This document shows, piece after piece, positions 31,901-36,640 of a stretch of 64,000 nucleotides of DNA (positions within the stretch are counted from its first letter, which is position 1; each line of letters begins with the position of its first letter). The DNA lies in assembly GCA_017165825.1 (NCBI GenBank), contig CM029385.1:2106906-2170905 (forward strand), given 5' to 3'. The position numbers and the translations under genes were made by a program. Origin of the DNA: Hepsetus odoe. Lineage: Eukaryota > Chordata > Actinopteri > Characiformes > Hepsetidae. The notes below the pieces were generated by a model. The model ran no database searches. It saw only the letters and a program-made list of their open reading frames with translations, and was not told the DNA's origin.

Positions 31901-32792
31901 CAAGATGGGTTCTTCAAAATCTGTGCTGTTTGAAATGCTTAGGTAGCAGTGTTTCCTTGTTCCACACACACATCTTTTCTGGGGGAAAAAAAAAAATTTC
32001 CTCAATTTTATTTTTAGTGGTCAATCTTTTCCTCAATCTTTTATTTTTTAGTTATTTTTTTTAACCTTCCTTAACCTGGAAGCCCTTCATTTCTTTATAT
32101 TTTGCTAGCAAATCATCATTTAAAAAAAAAAAAAAAAAGGTTAGATAAAATGGTCCCAATCACTCTGCGTTCAGCATCAGCAGTAAACAAATCACATTGT
32201 CATCTGGAATCATCTGCTCCTGGTTCTTCACTGCTTCAGTGAAGACGCTTAAGTTAAGTGAGACGCTTTGTTCTGCTTGAAGGTTCAGACGTAGATCACT
32301 GTGTGGATTAACCAACACAGAACTATCAAACTGCTCAGAGACTGGACTGAACATGAGAGACAACAACACTGTCCTTCAGGAAGATCTGGAGAACTGCTCA
32401 GGTACAGAGACTGGACTGAAAATGAGAGACAACAACACCGTCCTTCAGGAAGATCTGGAGAACTGTTCCTCAACGAGACATTATAATAAAGGAAAGTCTG
32501 GATTTTTGGAAGAAAAATATAATGAAATGAGGGGCTCCACTTCTTCCACAGTGCTGTACGTTCAGATTAAACGAGCTGTGTGTTCTTGTGAAACTGCATG
32601 CTGCAGGTTTCAACATGTCCAATAAATGAATGTAACTGTCTTTTTTTTTTTTTTTCCTTCTTCTTCTATCTGTCTCCTCTTCGTTATGCAGAATACGCAG
32701 AAAGCATCGGAGACGGCAAGAACGAGGAGTACCGGCAAAGCGAGCAGAAAAGGATCTTGGATCTTCTGGAAAGCTTCATTTCCTCCAGTTAG
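1196..32792 (+). CDS. ctnnbl1: ctnnbl1, beta-catenin-like protein 1, 3' half (9 exons, spliced)
   Basis: CTNNBL1 is a nuclear armadillo-repeat protein that associates with CDC5L, PRP31 and the PRP19 complex of the spliceosome and, in mammals, with the AID deaminase. Joining the nine exons gives 954 nt: 317 codons and a TAG stop, all junctions in phase. The translation matches the human C-terminal half from recall in exact order, for example MPFDANKLYCSE, FKRHNPST, DNCHKFVDILGLRTIFPLF, VDRLMELHFKYL, EEEFYLRRLDAGLFVLQ and EQKRIL. The human protein is 563 residues, so this is its last 56 per cent: the later ARM/HEAT-like helical repeats and the C-terminal capping region. The N-terminal part, with the bipartite NLS and acidic stretch, must lie upstream of the window. 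The intron containing the displaced exon (26498) is the last one. Gene identity is very sure; exon borders are set by consensus splice sites and reading frame. Confidence 0.96.
1665..1815 (-). mobile_element. tRNA-derived SINE (antisense, partial)
   Basis: The antisense of a SINE present about 15 times in the window: GAAGTGAAAGGGACTATTTG, then GATGGGGACGG, then CTCAAGGGTACCTCAGG, ending at the tRNA-like head (GGGGCCTCGTCCCTAAGC...). Diverged and truncated. Confidence 0.75.
2155..2815 (+). mobile_element. MITE copy with 8-unit internal minisatellite
   Basis: The flank reads ATCTGGAATCACCTGG ... AAGGTTCAGACGTAGATC ... TGTGTGGATTAACCAACACA and is shared with copies near 11.2, 23.6, 26.9, 32.2, 34.1, 38.2 and 56.2 kb. 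Here the internal unit (key words CCTTCAGGAAGATCTGGAG and GGTACAGAGACTGGACTG) is repeated about eight times. It is the largest array of the family in the window. See the minisatellite entry for unit lengths. Confidence 0.85.
2281..2768 (+). repeat. 69-bp minisatellite (units of 69, 66 and 42 bp)
   Basis: Unit starts with CTGTCCTTCAGGAAGATCTG lie at about 2289, 2355, 2397, 2466, 2536, 2605, 2671 and 2740. Most units are 69 bp; two lack one CAA (66 bp) and one is cut to 42 bp. All lengths are multiples of three, so frames on both strands stay open for about 185 codons without being a gene. Confidence 0.93.
3090..3148 (+). CDS. ctnnbl1: ctnnbl1 exon (human-like exon 9)
   Basis: 59 nt between TTTCTCACAG and GTAAGC. 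Its first two bases complete the split codon from the 1196 exon (A/AC gives N), then TRDLLGEMDGIDVLLQQLS, ending in phase 0. The human equivalent ends GELDGIDVLLQQLS. Clean consensus splice sites and a good pyrimidine tract. Confidence 0.95.
3149..3909 (+). other. ctnnbl1: ctnnbl1 intron between exons at 3090 and 3910
   Basis: 761 bp with a CT-rich start, otherwise unremarkable single-copy-looking sequence. No gene, RNA or clear mobile element seen. Confidence 0.85.
3910..4058 (+). CDS. ctnnbl1: ctnnbl1 exon (human-like exon 10)
   Basis: 149 nt from CACTTGCAG/GTG to ATGCTCAG/GTCCGT. It encodes VFKRHNPSTPEEQEMMENLF, then DALCSCLMLP...LQLMNLML, and ends with two bases of an Arg codon finished at 7611. 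The human counterpart VFKRHNPSTAEEQEMMENLF differs at one residue in this stretch. An ARM/HEAT helical repeat segment. Confidence 0.96.
4598..4985 (+). repeat. AGATTAGATTGG(G/A)TGAG minisatellite
   Basis: About 390 bp of repeated GATTAGATTGG, GAGACCAGGTC and GGCTAAATCTGTCAGATTAG blocks. A roughly 24-bp basic unit is arranged in a higher-order period of about 125 bp (the SNGGCTAAATCTGTCAG segment recurs at about 4710, 4767, 4875 and 4930). The array is rich in GGATTA/TAATCC cores. Confidence 0.93.
5045..5182 (+). mobile_element. tRNA-derived SINE (sense, 5' and 3' parts, internal deletion)
   Basis: GGGGACTAGGCTCTAGG head, CCCCATCACTGCTGCC middle, then ATGCATTTCGTTG and AGTCACTTTCACTTT tail. 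These are landmarks of the family that is full length at 17138 and 54830. The central portion is partly lost. Confidence 0.75.
5755..5925 (-). mobile_element. RTE-type LINE 3' end (antisense)
   Basis: The minus strand encodes the element's C-terminus and tail; on the plus strand GAGTCGCCACAGCGGATCGC is followed by CATTTCTTCCGGTCCTCTGC and CCATGTCCATAAACCTCCTC. Short, 5'-truncated copy. Confidence 0.7.
5995..6705 (+). repeat. long polypyrimidine (TCTC/TTTCTC) tract
   Basis: More than 700 bp composed almost only of C and T on this strand, with irregular CATGCTCT and CATCTCT interruptions. It gives several overlapping Ser/Leu-rich open frames that are compositional artefacts. It may be a degraded (TC)n satellite; mirror-like purine/pyrimidine strands can form triplex DNA. 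Confidence 0.9.
7213..7545 (-). mobile_element. MITE copy (antisense, variant without the GTTCAGACGTAG flank)
   Basis: CTCCAGATCTTCCTGAAGGA and CAGTCCGGTCTCTGTAC mark a single internal unit. The far end carries GAAACGAGGGGCTCAATAC and ACTTTTGCACAGCACTGTA, a Tc1/mariner-like terminal repeat. The segment next to the unit (ATCATCTCCACGGAGAA) recurs, inverted, at about 14740. The end lies 66 bp before the 7611 exon. Confidence 0.75.
7611..7792 (+). CDS. ctnnbl1: ctnnbl1 exon (human-like exon 11)
   Basis: 182 nt from CTGCACGCAG to GAAG/GTACTG; its first base completes Arg. It encodes EKKQSRTSALKVLDHGMIGP, then DNCHKFVDILGLRTIFPLF and MKTPKKMRKAGISDKEHE, ending one base into a Glu codon. The human version reads EKKISRSSALKVLDHAMIGP and MKSPRKIKKVGTTEKEHE, so the helical part is conserved while the basic loop varies. 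Confidence 0.96.
9715..10160 (-). mobile_element. RTE-type LINE 3' fragment (antisense)
   Basis: The plus strand carries the fragment's complement: CTGGACTTGTCCAAGCCAAC (sense 'GHVQRR' region), then GGTCTCATTACCATCCTGCA and CCTCTCTTCCACATTCGCC. It resembles the copies at 300-720 and 22540-22990 but is diverged. No open frame of note. Confidence 0.65.
11015..11105 (-). mobile_element. SINE fragment (antisense head)
   Basis: CGGTACCTTGCTCAGGGATC, CTACTGGTCCGGGATTCAAA and CTGGGCCACCACTGCC form the antisense of the tRNA-like head, including a B-box-like core. The 3' body is missing. Confidence 0.7.
11155..11460 (+). mobile_element. MITE copy, one internal unit
   Basis: The flank GGTTCAGCATCAGCAGTAAA, then ATCTGGAATCATCTGCC, AAGGTTCAGACGTAGATC and TGTGTGGATTAACCAACACA precede a single 69-bp unit that ends in GGAGATCTGTTCCTCAACAAG. 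Same order as the 32.1-kb copy. Confidence 0.8.
12229..12360 (+). repeat. poly(A)-(TA)n-poly(T) tract
   Basis: A15, then (TA)n, then T14, and after a short spacer about T40 (12319-12359). Inverted A and T runs could fold as a hairpin. The open frames here are Lys or Phe runs and not genes. Confidence 0.95.
12680..13145 (+). mobile_element. composite retroposon ending in a tRNA-derived SINE
   Basis: The 3' part (about 12990-13145) has TGCCTATGGACCAATGGCTC, AGGTTCGAATCTCACCTCTG (B-box-like), CCCTGAGTGTCTCCAGG and the tail AAATGCCGTAAATGTAAATG. It closely matches 42530-42745. The preceding 300 bp (GTACTTGGTTCTCCTCCGAG ... GACCTGATGACAGTCTTCTC) is open in two frames but looks like the 5' region of a fish LINE/SINE unit, not a cellular gene. 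Confidence is high for the SINE part and lower for the upstream part. Confidence 0.7.
13521..13565 (+). repeat. (CA)22 microsatellite
   Basis: Uninterrupted CA dinucleotides. Confidence 0.97.
14500..14665 (-). mobile_element. RTE-type LINE 3' fragment (antisense)
   Basis: The complement of the LINE C-terminal region: TTCAGCTGCTCCTGTAAGGA, CTCTCGCCACATCCGTGAAC and TCTCACCTCTGGACGTGT. Short and decayed; it runs directly into a MITE fragment at 14690. Confidence 0.65.
14690..14875 (+). mobile_element. MITE fragment (variant)
   Basis: GAAACTGCTCAGGTACAGGG, GACTGAAGATGAGAGATGAA and AACAGGAAGATCTGGAGAAC mark one diverged unit. The flank CTTGTGGAGACGATCCGACA pairs with the variant flank at 7310, so these two form a subfamily. 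Confidence 0.7.
15080..15165 (+). repeat. (TC)n(CA)n compound microsatellite
   Basis: A short TC run followed by about 36 CA units. Confidence 0.97.
15654..15706 (+). repeat. (TC)n microsatellite
   Basis: About 24 uninterrupted CT units within a wider pyrimidine-rich stretch. Confidence 0.96.
16097..16097. other. single ambiguous base (N)
   Basis: The only N in the window, directly before a run of 16 T. It marks a sequencing or gap-filling ambiguity at a homopolymer. Confidence 0.99.
17003..17100 (+). CDS. ctnnbl1: ctnnbl1 exon (human-like exon 12)
   Basis: 98 nt between CTCCTCCTCCAG and GTAGGT. Two bases complete Glu, then HVCSILASMLRNLKGQQRSR and LLSKFTENDCEK, ending in phase 0. The human version reads HVCSILASLLRNLRGQQRTR and LLNKFTENDSEK. 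A (CA)n tract begins five bases after the exon. Confidence 0.95.
17106..17130 (+). repeat. (CA)12 at splice donor
   Basis: Begins at intron position +6 after the 17003 exon. Confidence 0.96.
17138..17336 (+). mobile_element. tRNA-derived SINE, near full length (sense)
   Basis: The head GGTGGCCTAATGGTTAGGGA contains an A-box-like TGGCCTAATGG. It is followed by GAGGTACCCTTGTGCAAGG, GTCCCTGTCACTGCTCTCC, CTGCCCCCTGCTGCACG, GTTTCGTTGTGCTGTGCTG and a TTTTCACTTTCACTT tail. The same order is seen in about 15 copies in both orientations. Confidence 0.85.
18275..18306 (+). repeat. (GT)16 at splice acceptor
   Basis: Lies 12 bases before the 18319 exon; only CCCTCCCTGCAG separates them. Confidence 0.97.
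18319..18399 (+). CDS. ctnnbl1: ctnnbl1 exon (human-like exon 13), 81 nt, in-frame
   Basis: From CCCTGCAG/GTG to CAC/GTAAGG: VDRLMELHFKYLDAVQLADK then RIEGEKH. Exactly 27 codons in phase 0/0, so skipping would delete 27 residues without a frameshift. The human version reads VDRLMELHFKYLGAMQVADK. (GT)16 ends 12 bases upstream and (CA)14 starts 30 bases downstream. Confidence 0.96.
18430..18458 (+). repeat. (CA)14 downstream of the 81-nt exon
   Basis: Starts 31 bases after the splice donor at 18400; preceded by a short CGCGCACACATACG run. Confidence 0.96.
19020..19335 (+). repeat. degenerate (CCAT)n / TTCTTCCTTTCTGTC array
   Basis: CATCCATCCATCCATCCATC runs alternate with TTCTTCCTTTCTGTCTTCTC blocks. 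The roughly 100-bp higher-order period suggests a decayed minisatellite. Frames here are open by composition only. Confidence 0.9.
19980..20038 (+). repeat. (GT)29 microsatellite
   Basis: Uninterrupted TG units. Confidence 0.97.
20062..20215 (+). mobile_element. MITE fragment, one internal unit
   Basis: ACTGCTCAGGTACAGAGACT starts the unit and CCTTCAGGAAGATCTGGAG ends it, followed by CTCCTCACCGATACATAG and GGTCTGGATCTTTGGA, the usual right flank. The left flank is replaced by a (GT)n array. Confidence 0.75.
20598..20655 (+). repeat. (GT)29 microsatellite
   Basis: Uninterrupted GT units. Confidence 0.97.
20830..20868 (+). repeat. (TC)n microsatellite
   Basis: About 19 CT units. Confidence 0.96.
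21949..22038 (+). repeat. (TC)n(CA)n compound microsatellite
   Basis: About 14 TC units followed by about 30 CA units. Confidence 0.97.
22540..22990 (-). mobile_element. RTE-type LINE C-terminal fragment (antisense)
   Basis: The minus strand stays open for 138 codons and reads the LINE C-terminus: VRKRVQAGW-like, then RKAYRMVVGPAMLHGLETVM, KRQDAELEVSELKMLR and LGVTRMDRIRNEYIRGT. The same 'AMLYGLETVMKRQEAELEVS' signature occurs at 29.6 kb on the plus strand. It is past the reverse transcriptase domain and 5'-truncated, so it is a pseudogene fragment. Confidence 0.8.
23463..23925 (-). mobile_element. MITE copy, antisense, with both terminal repeats
   Basis: The left end has CTTTTGAGTCACCCCTCATT and TTCTTCATATTTTGCC; the right end has GAAAGGAAGGGTTCAAGAC and TTTTGCACAC, the inverted counterpart. 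One internal unit with CTCCAGATCTTCCTGAAGGA. About 460 bp. Confidence 0.82.
24046..24183 (+). CDS. ctnnbl1: ctnnbl1 exon (human-like exon 14)
   Basis: 138 nt from GTGTGTGTGACAG/GAG to CCACAG/GTACAC, 46 codons in phase 0/0: EMVRRGEILEDSMEEEFYLR, then RLDAGLFVLQLICYIMVEIS and NAGIPQ. The human version reads DMVRRGEIIDNDTEEEFYLR and RLDAGLFVLQHICYIMAEIC. The donor is immediately followed by (CA)13 and the acceptor sits in a short TG run. Confidence 0.96.
24184..24741 (+). other. ctnnbl1: ctnnbl1 intron between exons at 24046 and 24742
   Basis: 558 bp. It starts with the (CA)n at 24185-24209, has single-copy-looking AT-rich sequence, and ends in GACTGTGTGTGTGTGTGTTA followed by CTCTGGCAG. No gene or mobile element seen. 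Confidence 0.88.
24185..24209 (+). repeat. (CA)n forming the splice donor context
   Basis: The intron begins GTACACACAC, so the microsatellite starts at +2/+3 of the donor. Confidence 0.96.
24742..24814 (+). CDS. ctnnbl1: ctnnbl1 exon (human-like exon 15)
   Basis: 73 nt between CTCTGGCAG and GTGAGT: IQQRVYQILNLRGGSVKAVR then HIMR, ending one base into a Glu codon that is completed at 32692. The human version reads IRQRVHQILNMRGSSIKIVR. The acceptor is preceded by (TG)8. Confidence 0.95.
25935..25979 (+). repeat. (GT)22 microsatellite
   Basis: Follows a T/A-rich low-complexity block (25840-25905) with (TTTA)n and (TA)n. It lies about 520 bp 5' of the displaced exon. Confidence 0.97.
26498..26589 (+). 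CDS. ctnnbl1: displaced ctnnbl1 exon (human-like exon 7), out of order
   Basis: 92 nt between CTTTTCCAG and GTAAAA with no stop: (G)CC ATC..., giving AIVENMAEFRPGLCTEAAQQ then GLMQWLLKRIK. The human protein has AIVENMAEFRPEMCTEGAQQ then GLLQWLLKRLK directly before AKMPFDANK, which is the fish exon at 1196. The exon begins in phase 1 and ends in phase 0; the 1196 exon begins in phase 0, so the natural junction is 26589 to 1196, 25 kb backwards. Between its actual neighbours it could be accepted in frame from 24814, but the 32692 exon would then be read in the wrong frame and end at 32832. Intact sites and codons argue for a functional exon in the wrong place (misassembly) or a recent duplication. 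Confidence 0.9.
26777..27336 (-). mobile_element. MITE copy, antisense, complete with terminal inverted repeats
   Basis: The left end ACACTGTGCAGAAGTCTTGA then CCACCTCTCATTTC is the inverted match of the right end GAAATGAGGGCGTGGCTGAA then GGCTTCGGTACAGTGCTGTA. About 560 bp, with two internal minisatellite units (one shortened). The termini resemble Tc1/mariner-type MITEs of fish (CAGTACTGTGCAAAAGT-like). This is the best reference copy in the window. Confidence 0.85.
28060..28330 (+). repeat. AT-rich low-complexity stretch
   Basis: (TTTA)n, (TTA)n and poly(T) runs in a sequence of more than 80 per cent A+T by eye. No gene or RNA signature. Confidence 0.85.
29440..29995 (+). mobile_element. 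RTE-type LINE C-terminus and 3' end (sense)
   Basis: Plus strand, with frameshifts: GEEVAKVEEFRYWRSTVRV, then VRPAMLYGLETVMKRQEAEL, then WFGHVQRRDV and ERRMLKVELPGKSRKG, ending at GATCTGCTGCGGCGATCCCT and AGGAGCAGCCAGAAGAAGAG. It is 5'-truncated and lacks the reverse transcriptase domain. The GAAGAAGAGGAAG end is the family's simple-repeat tail. Confidence 0.82.
30600..30915 (-). mobile_element. RTE-type LINE 3' end (antisense)
   Basis: The minus strand reads VWSCPEERQGLCREKDDEDE, then GRPKSRFMDVPREDMQVLGL and KEEDAEDRKKWKRMFRCGDP: the typical C-terminus of the family, followed by the GGCGACCCCTAAACGGGAG tail. It is an inverted neighbour of the 29440 copy 600 bp away, so the two could pair in RNA. 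Confidence 0.82.
32090..32562 (+). mobile_element. MITE copy, two internal units, just before the last exon
   Basis: CCCTTCATTTCTTTATATTT at the left, AAGGTTCAGACGTAGATC and GATTAACCAACACAGAAC in the middle, two units with CCTTCAGGAAGATCTGGAG, and AATGAGGGGCTCCACTTC then CACAGTGCTGTACG at the right end. It ends 130 bp before the last ctnnbl1 exon. Confidence 0.83.
32692..32792 (+). CDS. ctnnbl1: ctnnbl1 terminal coding exon
   Basis: From TCGTTATGCAG: two bases complete Glu, then YAESIGDGKNEEYRQSEQKR and ILDLLESFISSS, with TAG at 32790-32792. The human version ends ...EQKRILGLLENF, so the fish protein is four residues longer at the C-terminus. The acceptor has a long T-rich tract (32640-32688). 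Confidence 0.96.
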
Positions 32793-33165
32793 GTTTCAGG
32801 CAAGGAGTCTCCAAGCAGAATACCTTCAGTAGCTACTATAAAAAAAGAGAGTTCCTTTTAAAGAGGCAAATTCCTGCATTACAAGACAAAATCAGAGCTT
32901 TTTATTTAGTGGTGAATGGAACCAGATGTCTAGAACGCCAAAAAAGCTCCAAAATGTATTACATGAGAATGTTACACGGCCTGGCTGAGACGGTGTGCAG
33001 TAGTTTTGAGAAACCTTGCAAAATTGAATTGAATTTAGTTCGGAAAAAAACATAATTTAGTTTCAGATTTGAAAGTTTGTGTTGAAAATTATGGTTCCTT
33101 CCTCCATTTCACGTCAGACCACTTTGAAAGGCTTTGTTTAATGGAATTAGGTTGAATTAGGCAGT

Positions 33166-33171
33166 AATAAA
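33166..33171 (+). terminator. possible poly(A) signal AATAAA
   Basis: A canonical hexamer 374 bp after the ctnnbl1 stop, in GCAGTAATAAAAAAGGG. Confidence 0.5.
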
Positions 33172-33392
33172 AAAGGGTAGAATTCCTCTTTAAGTGACAT
33201 CCATGAGGACTGGCTTCCTGAAGGGAAGGCTCGGAGAGACCAGTAGAAGATGCAACAAGGTATTTTTGGAAAACCAGATGTTTGTGTTTGTTACTTTTTT
33301 TTTGTTTTCCATTGATTCACGTTTTGTATCAGTCGGGCCTGTTTTTAATAAGAACTTTGTTATGGAAAATGTGATAACCAGTTCTGTATGTA

Positions 33393-33398
33393 ATTAAA
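33393..33398 (+). terminator. possible poly(A) signal ATTAAA
   Basis: The common variant hexamer 600 bp after the stop, with a GT/T-rich element 10-30 bp downstream. The better candidate of the two by context. Confidence 0.5.
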
Positions 33399-33714
33399 AT
33401 GTCTTTATCTGTGACCGGTGTGATTTTTAACCCAGTGGTAAAGAACGCTCTCTGAGCCTCCTCCGCAGGCGAGCGTAGTGAACGGTTGAAGCCATCGTCT
33501 TTATCGGCCTAAAGCAGACGTCTGCACTCGAAAAAGGGGGCTCTGGATAACGGCACATCTTGGGCGAGGTATTAAAAGCATGAAAAACACTCAGGATCCC
33601 AGCTCTTCTCCTCTGAAACTCTTCAGATTGATGTAACAGTTTCCACGCTTTCAACTTTGGGAGCACCGTTCGTATTAAAAGCCCTTTTTCACAAAGCAAG
33701 CTCTGCTAAAATAT

Positions 33715-33920
33715 AGCCTGGAGATTTGGGTGACCTCAACGCCATCCAAGATCTTTGGGAAGCACAACATCACTGCCTGATCTCTTAAATGATCTTCTAG
33801 CCATATGGGCAAAAGATGCCACAGAAGAGTGAAACCTGTTCAAACTTCATGAGGCGATCCAACTCTAAACAGACACCTTTATGAAGCCGTCCCAATACTT
33901 TTGTCCATATAACGTATGTG
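33715..33920 (+). mobile_element. decayed DNA-transposon terminus
   Basis: GACCTCAACGCCATCCAAGA, CATATGGGCAAAAGATGCCA and ATGAAGCCGTCCCAATAC then TTTTGTCCATATAACGTA. The last piece is a terminal motif I know from abundant fish DNA transposons. No intact transposase. Superfamily not assigned. Confidence 0.6.
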
Positions 33921-33994
33921 CAAGGGTTGGAAGGAACACTGTTTAAAATAGCACAGAAAACCGTTTTATCCAGATAGTTGCCTAATTCTCGCTT

Positions 33995-34445
33995 TTCTCC
34001 AGATCTTCCTGAAGGACAGTGTGGTTGTCTCTCATTTTCAGTCCAGTCTCTGTTCCTGAGCAGTTCTCCAGATCTTCCTGAAGGACAGTGTGGTTGTCTC
34101 TCATTTTCAGTCCAGTCTCTGTACCTGAGCAGTTTGATAGTTCTGTGTTGGTTAATCCACACAGTGATCTACGTCTGAACCTTCAAGCAGAACAAAGCGT
34201 CTAACTTAAGACATGAAGCAGAGAAGAACCAGGAGCAGATGATTCCAGATCATCAGGTGATCAGTTCACTGCTGATGCTGAACGTTCAGTGGTTGGAACC
34301 TCGTTATTTAGAACCTTGTATCTTGAGGCACTTTGCAGCCTGGTGCACTGAAACATTGGTTGCTGGTTCATTAAATCTTCTCACCCCAAAGAAAGAACTG
34401 TCTGACGGGTGTTAAATAGTAGTTTTGCACCAACAAAATTTACAG
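33995..34445 (-). mobile_element. MITE copy, antisense, two internal units
   Basis: Two units with CTCCAGATCTTCCTGAAGGA and CAGTCCAGTCTCTGTACC, then GATAGTTCTGTGTTGGTTAA and CTACGTCTGAACCTTCAAGC, ending near AACAAAATTTACAGAAATG. The terminal repeat at this end looks truncated. Confidence 0.8.
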
Positions 34446-34979
34446 AAATGCCCTGCAGGACTGGAGTAGCGAAATCAAAAAGAACCACATCATATTAAAC
34501 CTACGGTTCCGTGGTTTATTTTTTTTAACGTTTAGTGGAAGAAATGCTCTGCCTGCTCTGTAATGTTGGGCCCATGTTGTGTTTTTAATGGACAGAAATT
34601 TGTTGTTTGTCCAGTGGTAACGACCCGGAGACGCCCACTCATCCACTGCCACCCTGCGGAGATAAGCGAGCGCTATGTTCAGCTGTTTTGCTCCTTTTTC
34701 TGTGCAGCCTGAGCTCAAGAGGTAGTTGGTAACTAACTAAAATGGTTAACTATTAAACCATTTTAACGGAGGGGTGCGTAGCCGTCATGAGTCAGAATAG
34801 TTCATTGAAGTCCGTCGAGATCATCTGGTGTTTGATTACTGAAAAAAAAATCTGGTGTTTGATTACTTAAAAAAAGCAGTGTTTTGAAAGGTATATTTTC
34901 AGTTAATTTACATTTCATTTAACTTCAGTCCTCCTAAGTTCGCTGAACCCGTATGTTATTTACAGTTAAACAGCTGCAT

Positions 34980-35003
34980 GTGTGTGTGTGTGTGTGTGTG
35001 TGT
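34980..35003 (+). repeat. (GT)12 microsatellite
   Basis: Uninterrupted GT units. Confidence 0.95.
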
Positions 35004-35051
35004 ATGAAGACTGCTCTTTGGGCAGTAACCAGGGGTGGCGCCGCGATGCAG

Positions 35052-35207
35052 GTTGCATGGCAATTTGCGCTGTTACCACGGAGATGGATGGACACTGTGC
35101 ATTTGCCATGGTCGCTTTTTGTTACATTACCATGGAGACAGTTGGCAGTGCTCTTTGCAGAGTTGTCATGAATGTGGCAGTGTGCGTTGCCCCGTTCCCA
35201 TGGAAAC
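35052..35207 (+). promoter_or_regulatory. array of RFX X-box-like motifs
   Basis: GTTGCATGGCAATT (35052), GTTACCACGGAGAT (35072), TTTGCCATGGTCGC (35102), ATTACCATGGAGAC (35126), GTTGTCATGAATG (35162) and GTTCCCATGGAAAC (35194). The last is close to the palindromic RFX consensus GTTNCCATGGNAAC. Six related motifs in 156 bp, spaced 20-36 bp. Function is inferred from motif match only; it may be a decayed minisatellite. Confidence 0.45.
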
Positions 35208-35382
35208 AGGCTCCTTGAGATAATAAAACTTGTAGTTTGTGCCATCTAATATGGCACAATTATATGCCCTTACTGCCAAGTAACTGTGGATACAAGTGGA
35301 TTAGAACTAACCCCAAGTCCAACAAGCCAGTGACATGTGCCAAAAATAAACCTGGAAATCGTGGGCGGGATGAGGAACCACC

Positions 35383-35670
35383 AAATCCATCATCACCATC
35401 ATCATTATCCCCTTCACCCTTAACATCATGATCGTCTACACCATCATCATCATCATCATCTTATCATCACCATCATTATCGCGATCAGCCTTAATATCTT
35501 CACAATCATCTTTATCTTTATCATCTCAACTTCATCACCGCCACCATTATCCCCATCCTCCTCATCATCCTTAACACCTTCATCTTCAGAATCACTATCA
35601 CCCCCATCCCAACCATCATCATCATTAACACCATCACCATCATCTTCACCACCACCATCTGCTTCACCAT
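35383..35670 (+). repeat. degenerate (ATC)n array
   Basis: CATCATCATCATCATCATC runs with CCATCACC and CTTCACC interruptions. Frames through it are open because the unit is a triplet. Confidence 0.93.
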
Positions 35671-35694
35671 AATTTCTTCCCTCTTTCTGTACTG

Positions 35695-35698
<4 letters not shown>

Positions 35699-35726
<28 letters not shown>

Positions 35727-35727
35727 A
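35699..35727 (+). repeat. (GT)14 microsatellite
   Basis: Uninterrupted GT units directly after the ATC array. Confidence 0.95.
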
Positions 35728-36202
35728 TCCTCTTTGATGTAGATGAGTGGATCAACGGGTCATGCGGTGCTTGAAGGACTGGGTCCGTCTCCATGGCGAT
35801 CCTGATCAGGAGCTCATGTTCGTTCTGGTCCCTGGTTGCCCTGGCAGCGATAAGGTCGGGGTGGGGCACGTGGTGATCTGCATGTGGAATTGGCGGGAAG
35901 GTTTTTCTCGTGCTGCGTGGTGGCGATGATGAGCACGCTGTAATTTCACACATCAGAGAGCGCGAGCTGAGGCAGTAATGGCCTTTTCCGAGTGATTGGC
36001 TTTGAACTCCTCCTCGAGCTTAACGCTGAAACAAAACAGGCAGAAGAACGTTAGTTAAACATTAGAGCCGTTTCAGACGGATCGGCGTGAAGAGCACCTG
36101 CTCTACAGCCTTCAGTTCATACTTACAGAGCCAGAACAAGATCAGCTCCAGTGTACAGGCGCACGCTTACAGCCTGTAGTCCACCTGAAGCTGCTGGCAG
36201 GC

Positions 36203-36640
36203 CCCATCATCACCAATATCAACAATATCACCACCATTATCATCACCTATGTCATAATCAATATCATCTCTACCACCACCACCATGATCATCATCCTCTT
36301 CATGATCATCAGTATCAACACTATCACCAATGCCATCATCACTACGACCACCACCACCATCATCATCAATGTCCTCACTACCACTACCACATCAGTCATC
36401 ATCAGTGTCATCACTATCCCCACCACCACCACCATCATCATCACTGTGATGATCATCAATATCAACACTATCACCACCACCTCCATCATCATCATCAGTA
36501 TTATCACCTTTATGATCATCACCAGCATCATCAACCACAATTATCACCATCACAACTAATCAACAACTAGAATTGCCATCATTATAATCAGCAGCATCTT
36601 TGTCACCTCCATCATCATCATTGTCCTCTTTGTCATCCTC
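36203..36640 (+). repeat. degenerate (ATC/ACC)n array
   Basis: About 440 bp of CATCATCACC, ACCACCACCATCATC and ATCAATATCAACACTATCAC. It gives a His-rich 139-codon frame on the plus strand and a Met/Val-rich 97-codon frame on the minus strand, both artefacts of the triplet repeat. Confidence 0.93.

Larger units (their letters stand above)
24815..32691 (+). other. ctnnbl1: ctnnbl1 last intron (7.9 kb) containing a displaced exon
   Basis: Between the penultimate and last coding exons. It holds a (TA)n/T-rich block and (GT)n (25850-25979), the out-of-order ctnnbl1 exon (26498-26589), MITE copies (26777, 32090), RTE fragments in both orientations (29440, 30600) and AT-rich low-complexity sequence at 28060-28330. 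The rest looks single-copy. Confidence 0.85.
32793..33420 (+). other. ctnnbl1: ctnnbl1 3' UTR (approximate)
   Basis: A+T-rich, no repeats, no open frame of note. The end is inferred from poly(A) signals at 33166 (AATAAA) and 33393 (ATTAAA), the second followed by GT-rich GACCGGTGTGATTTTT, the usual cleavage context. The true end needs transcript data. Confidence 0.65.

Noticed and set aside
36151..36570. His-rich 139-codon frame
   Set aside because: Arises from an (ATC/ACC)n triplet array; the opposite strand is open too.
35383..36640. CRISPR-like array
   Set aside because: The repeats are simple triplets without unique spacers, and this is a vertebrate genome.
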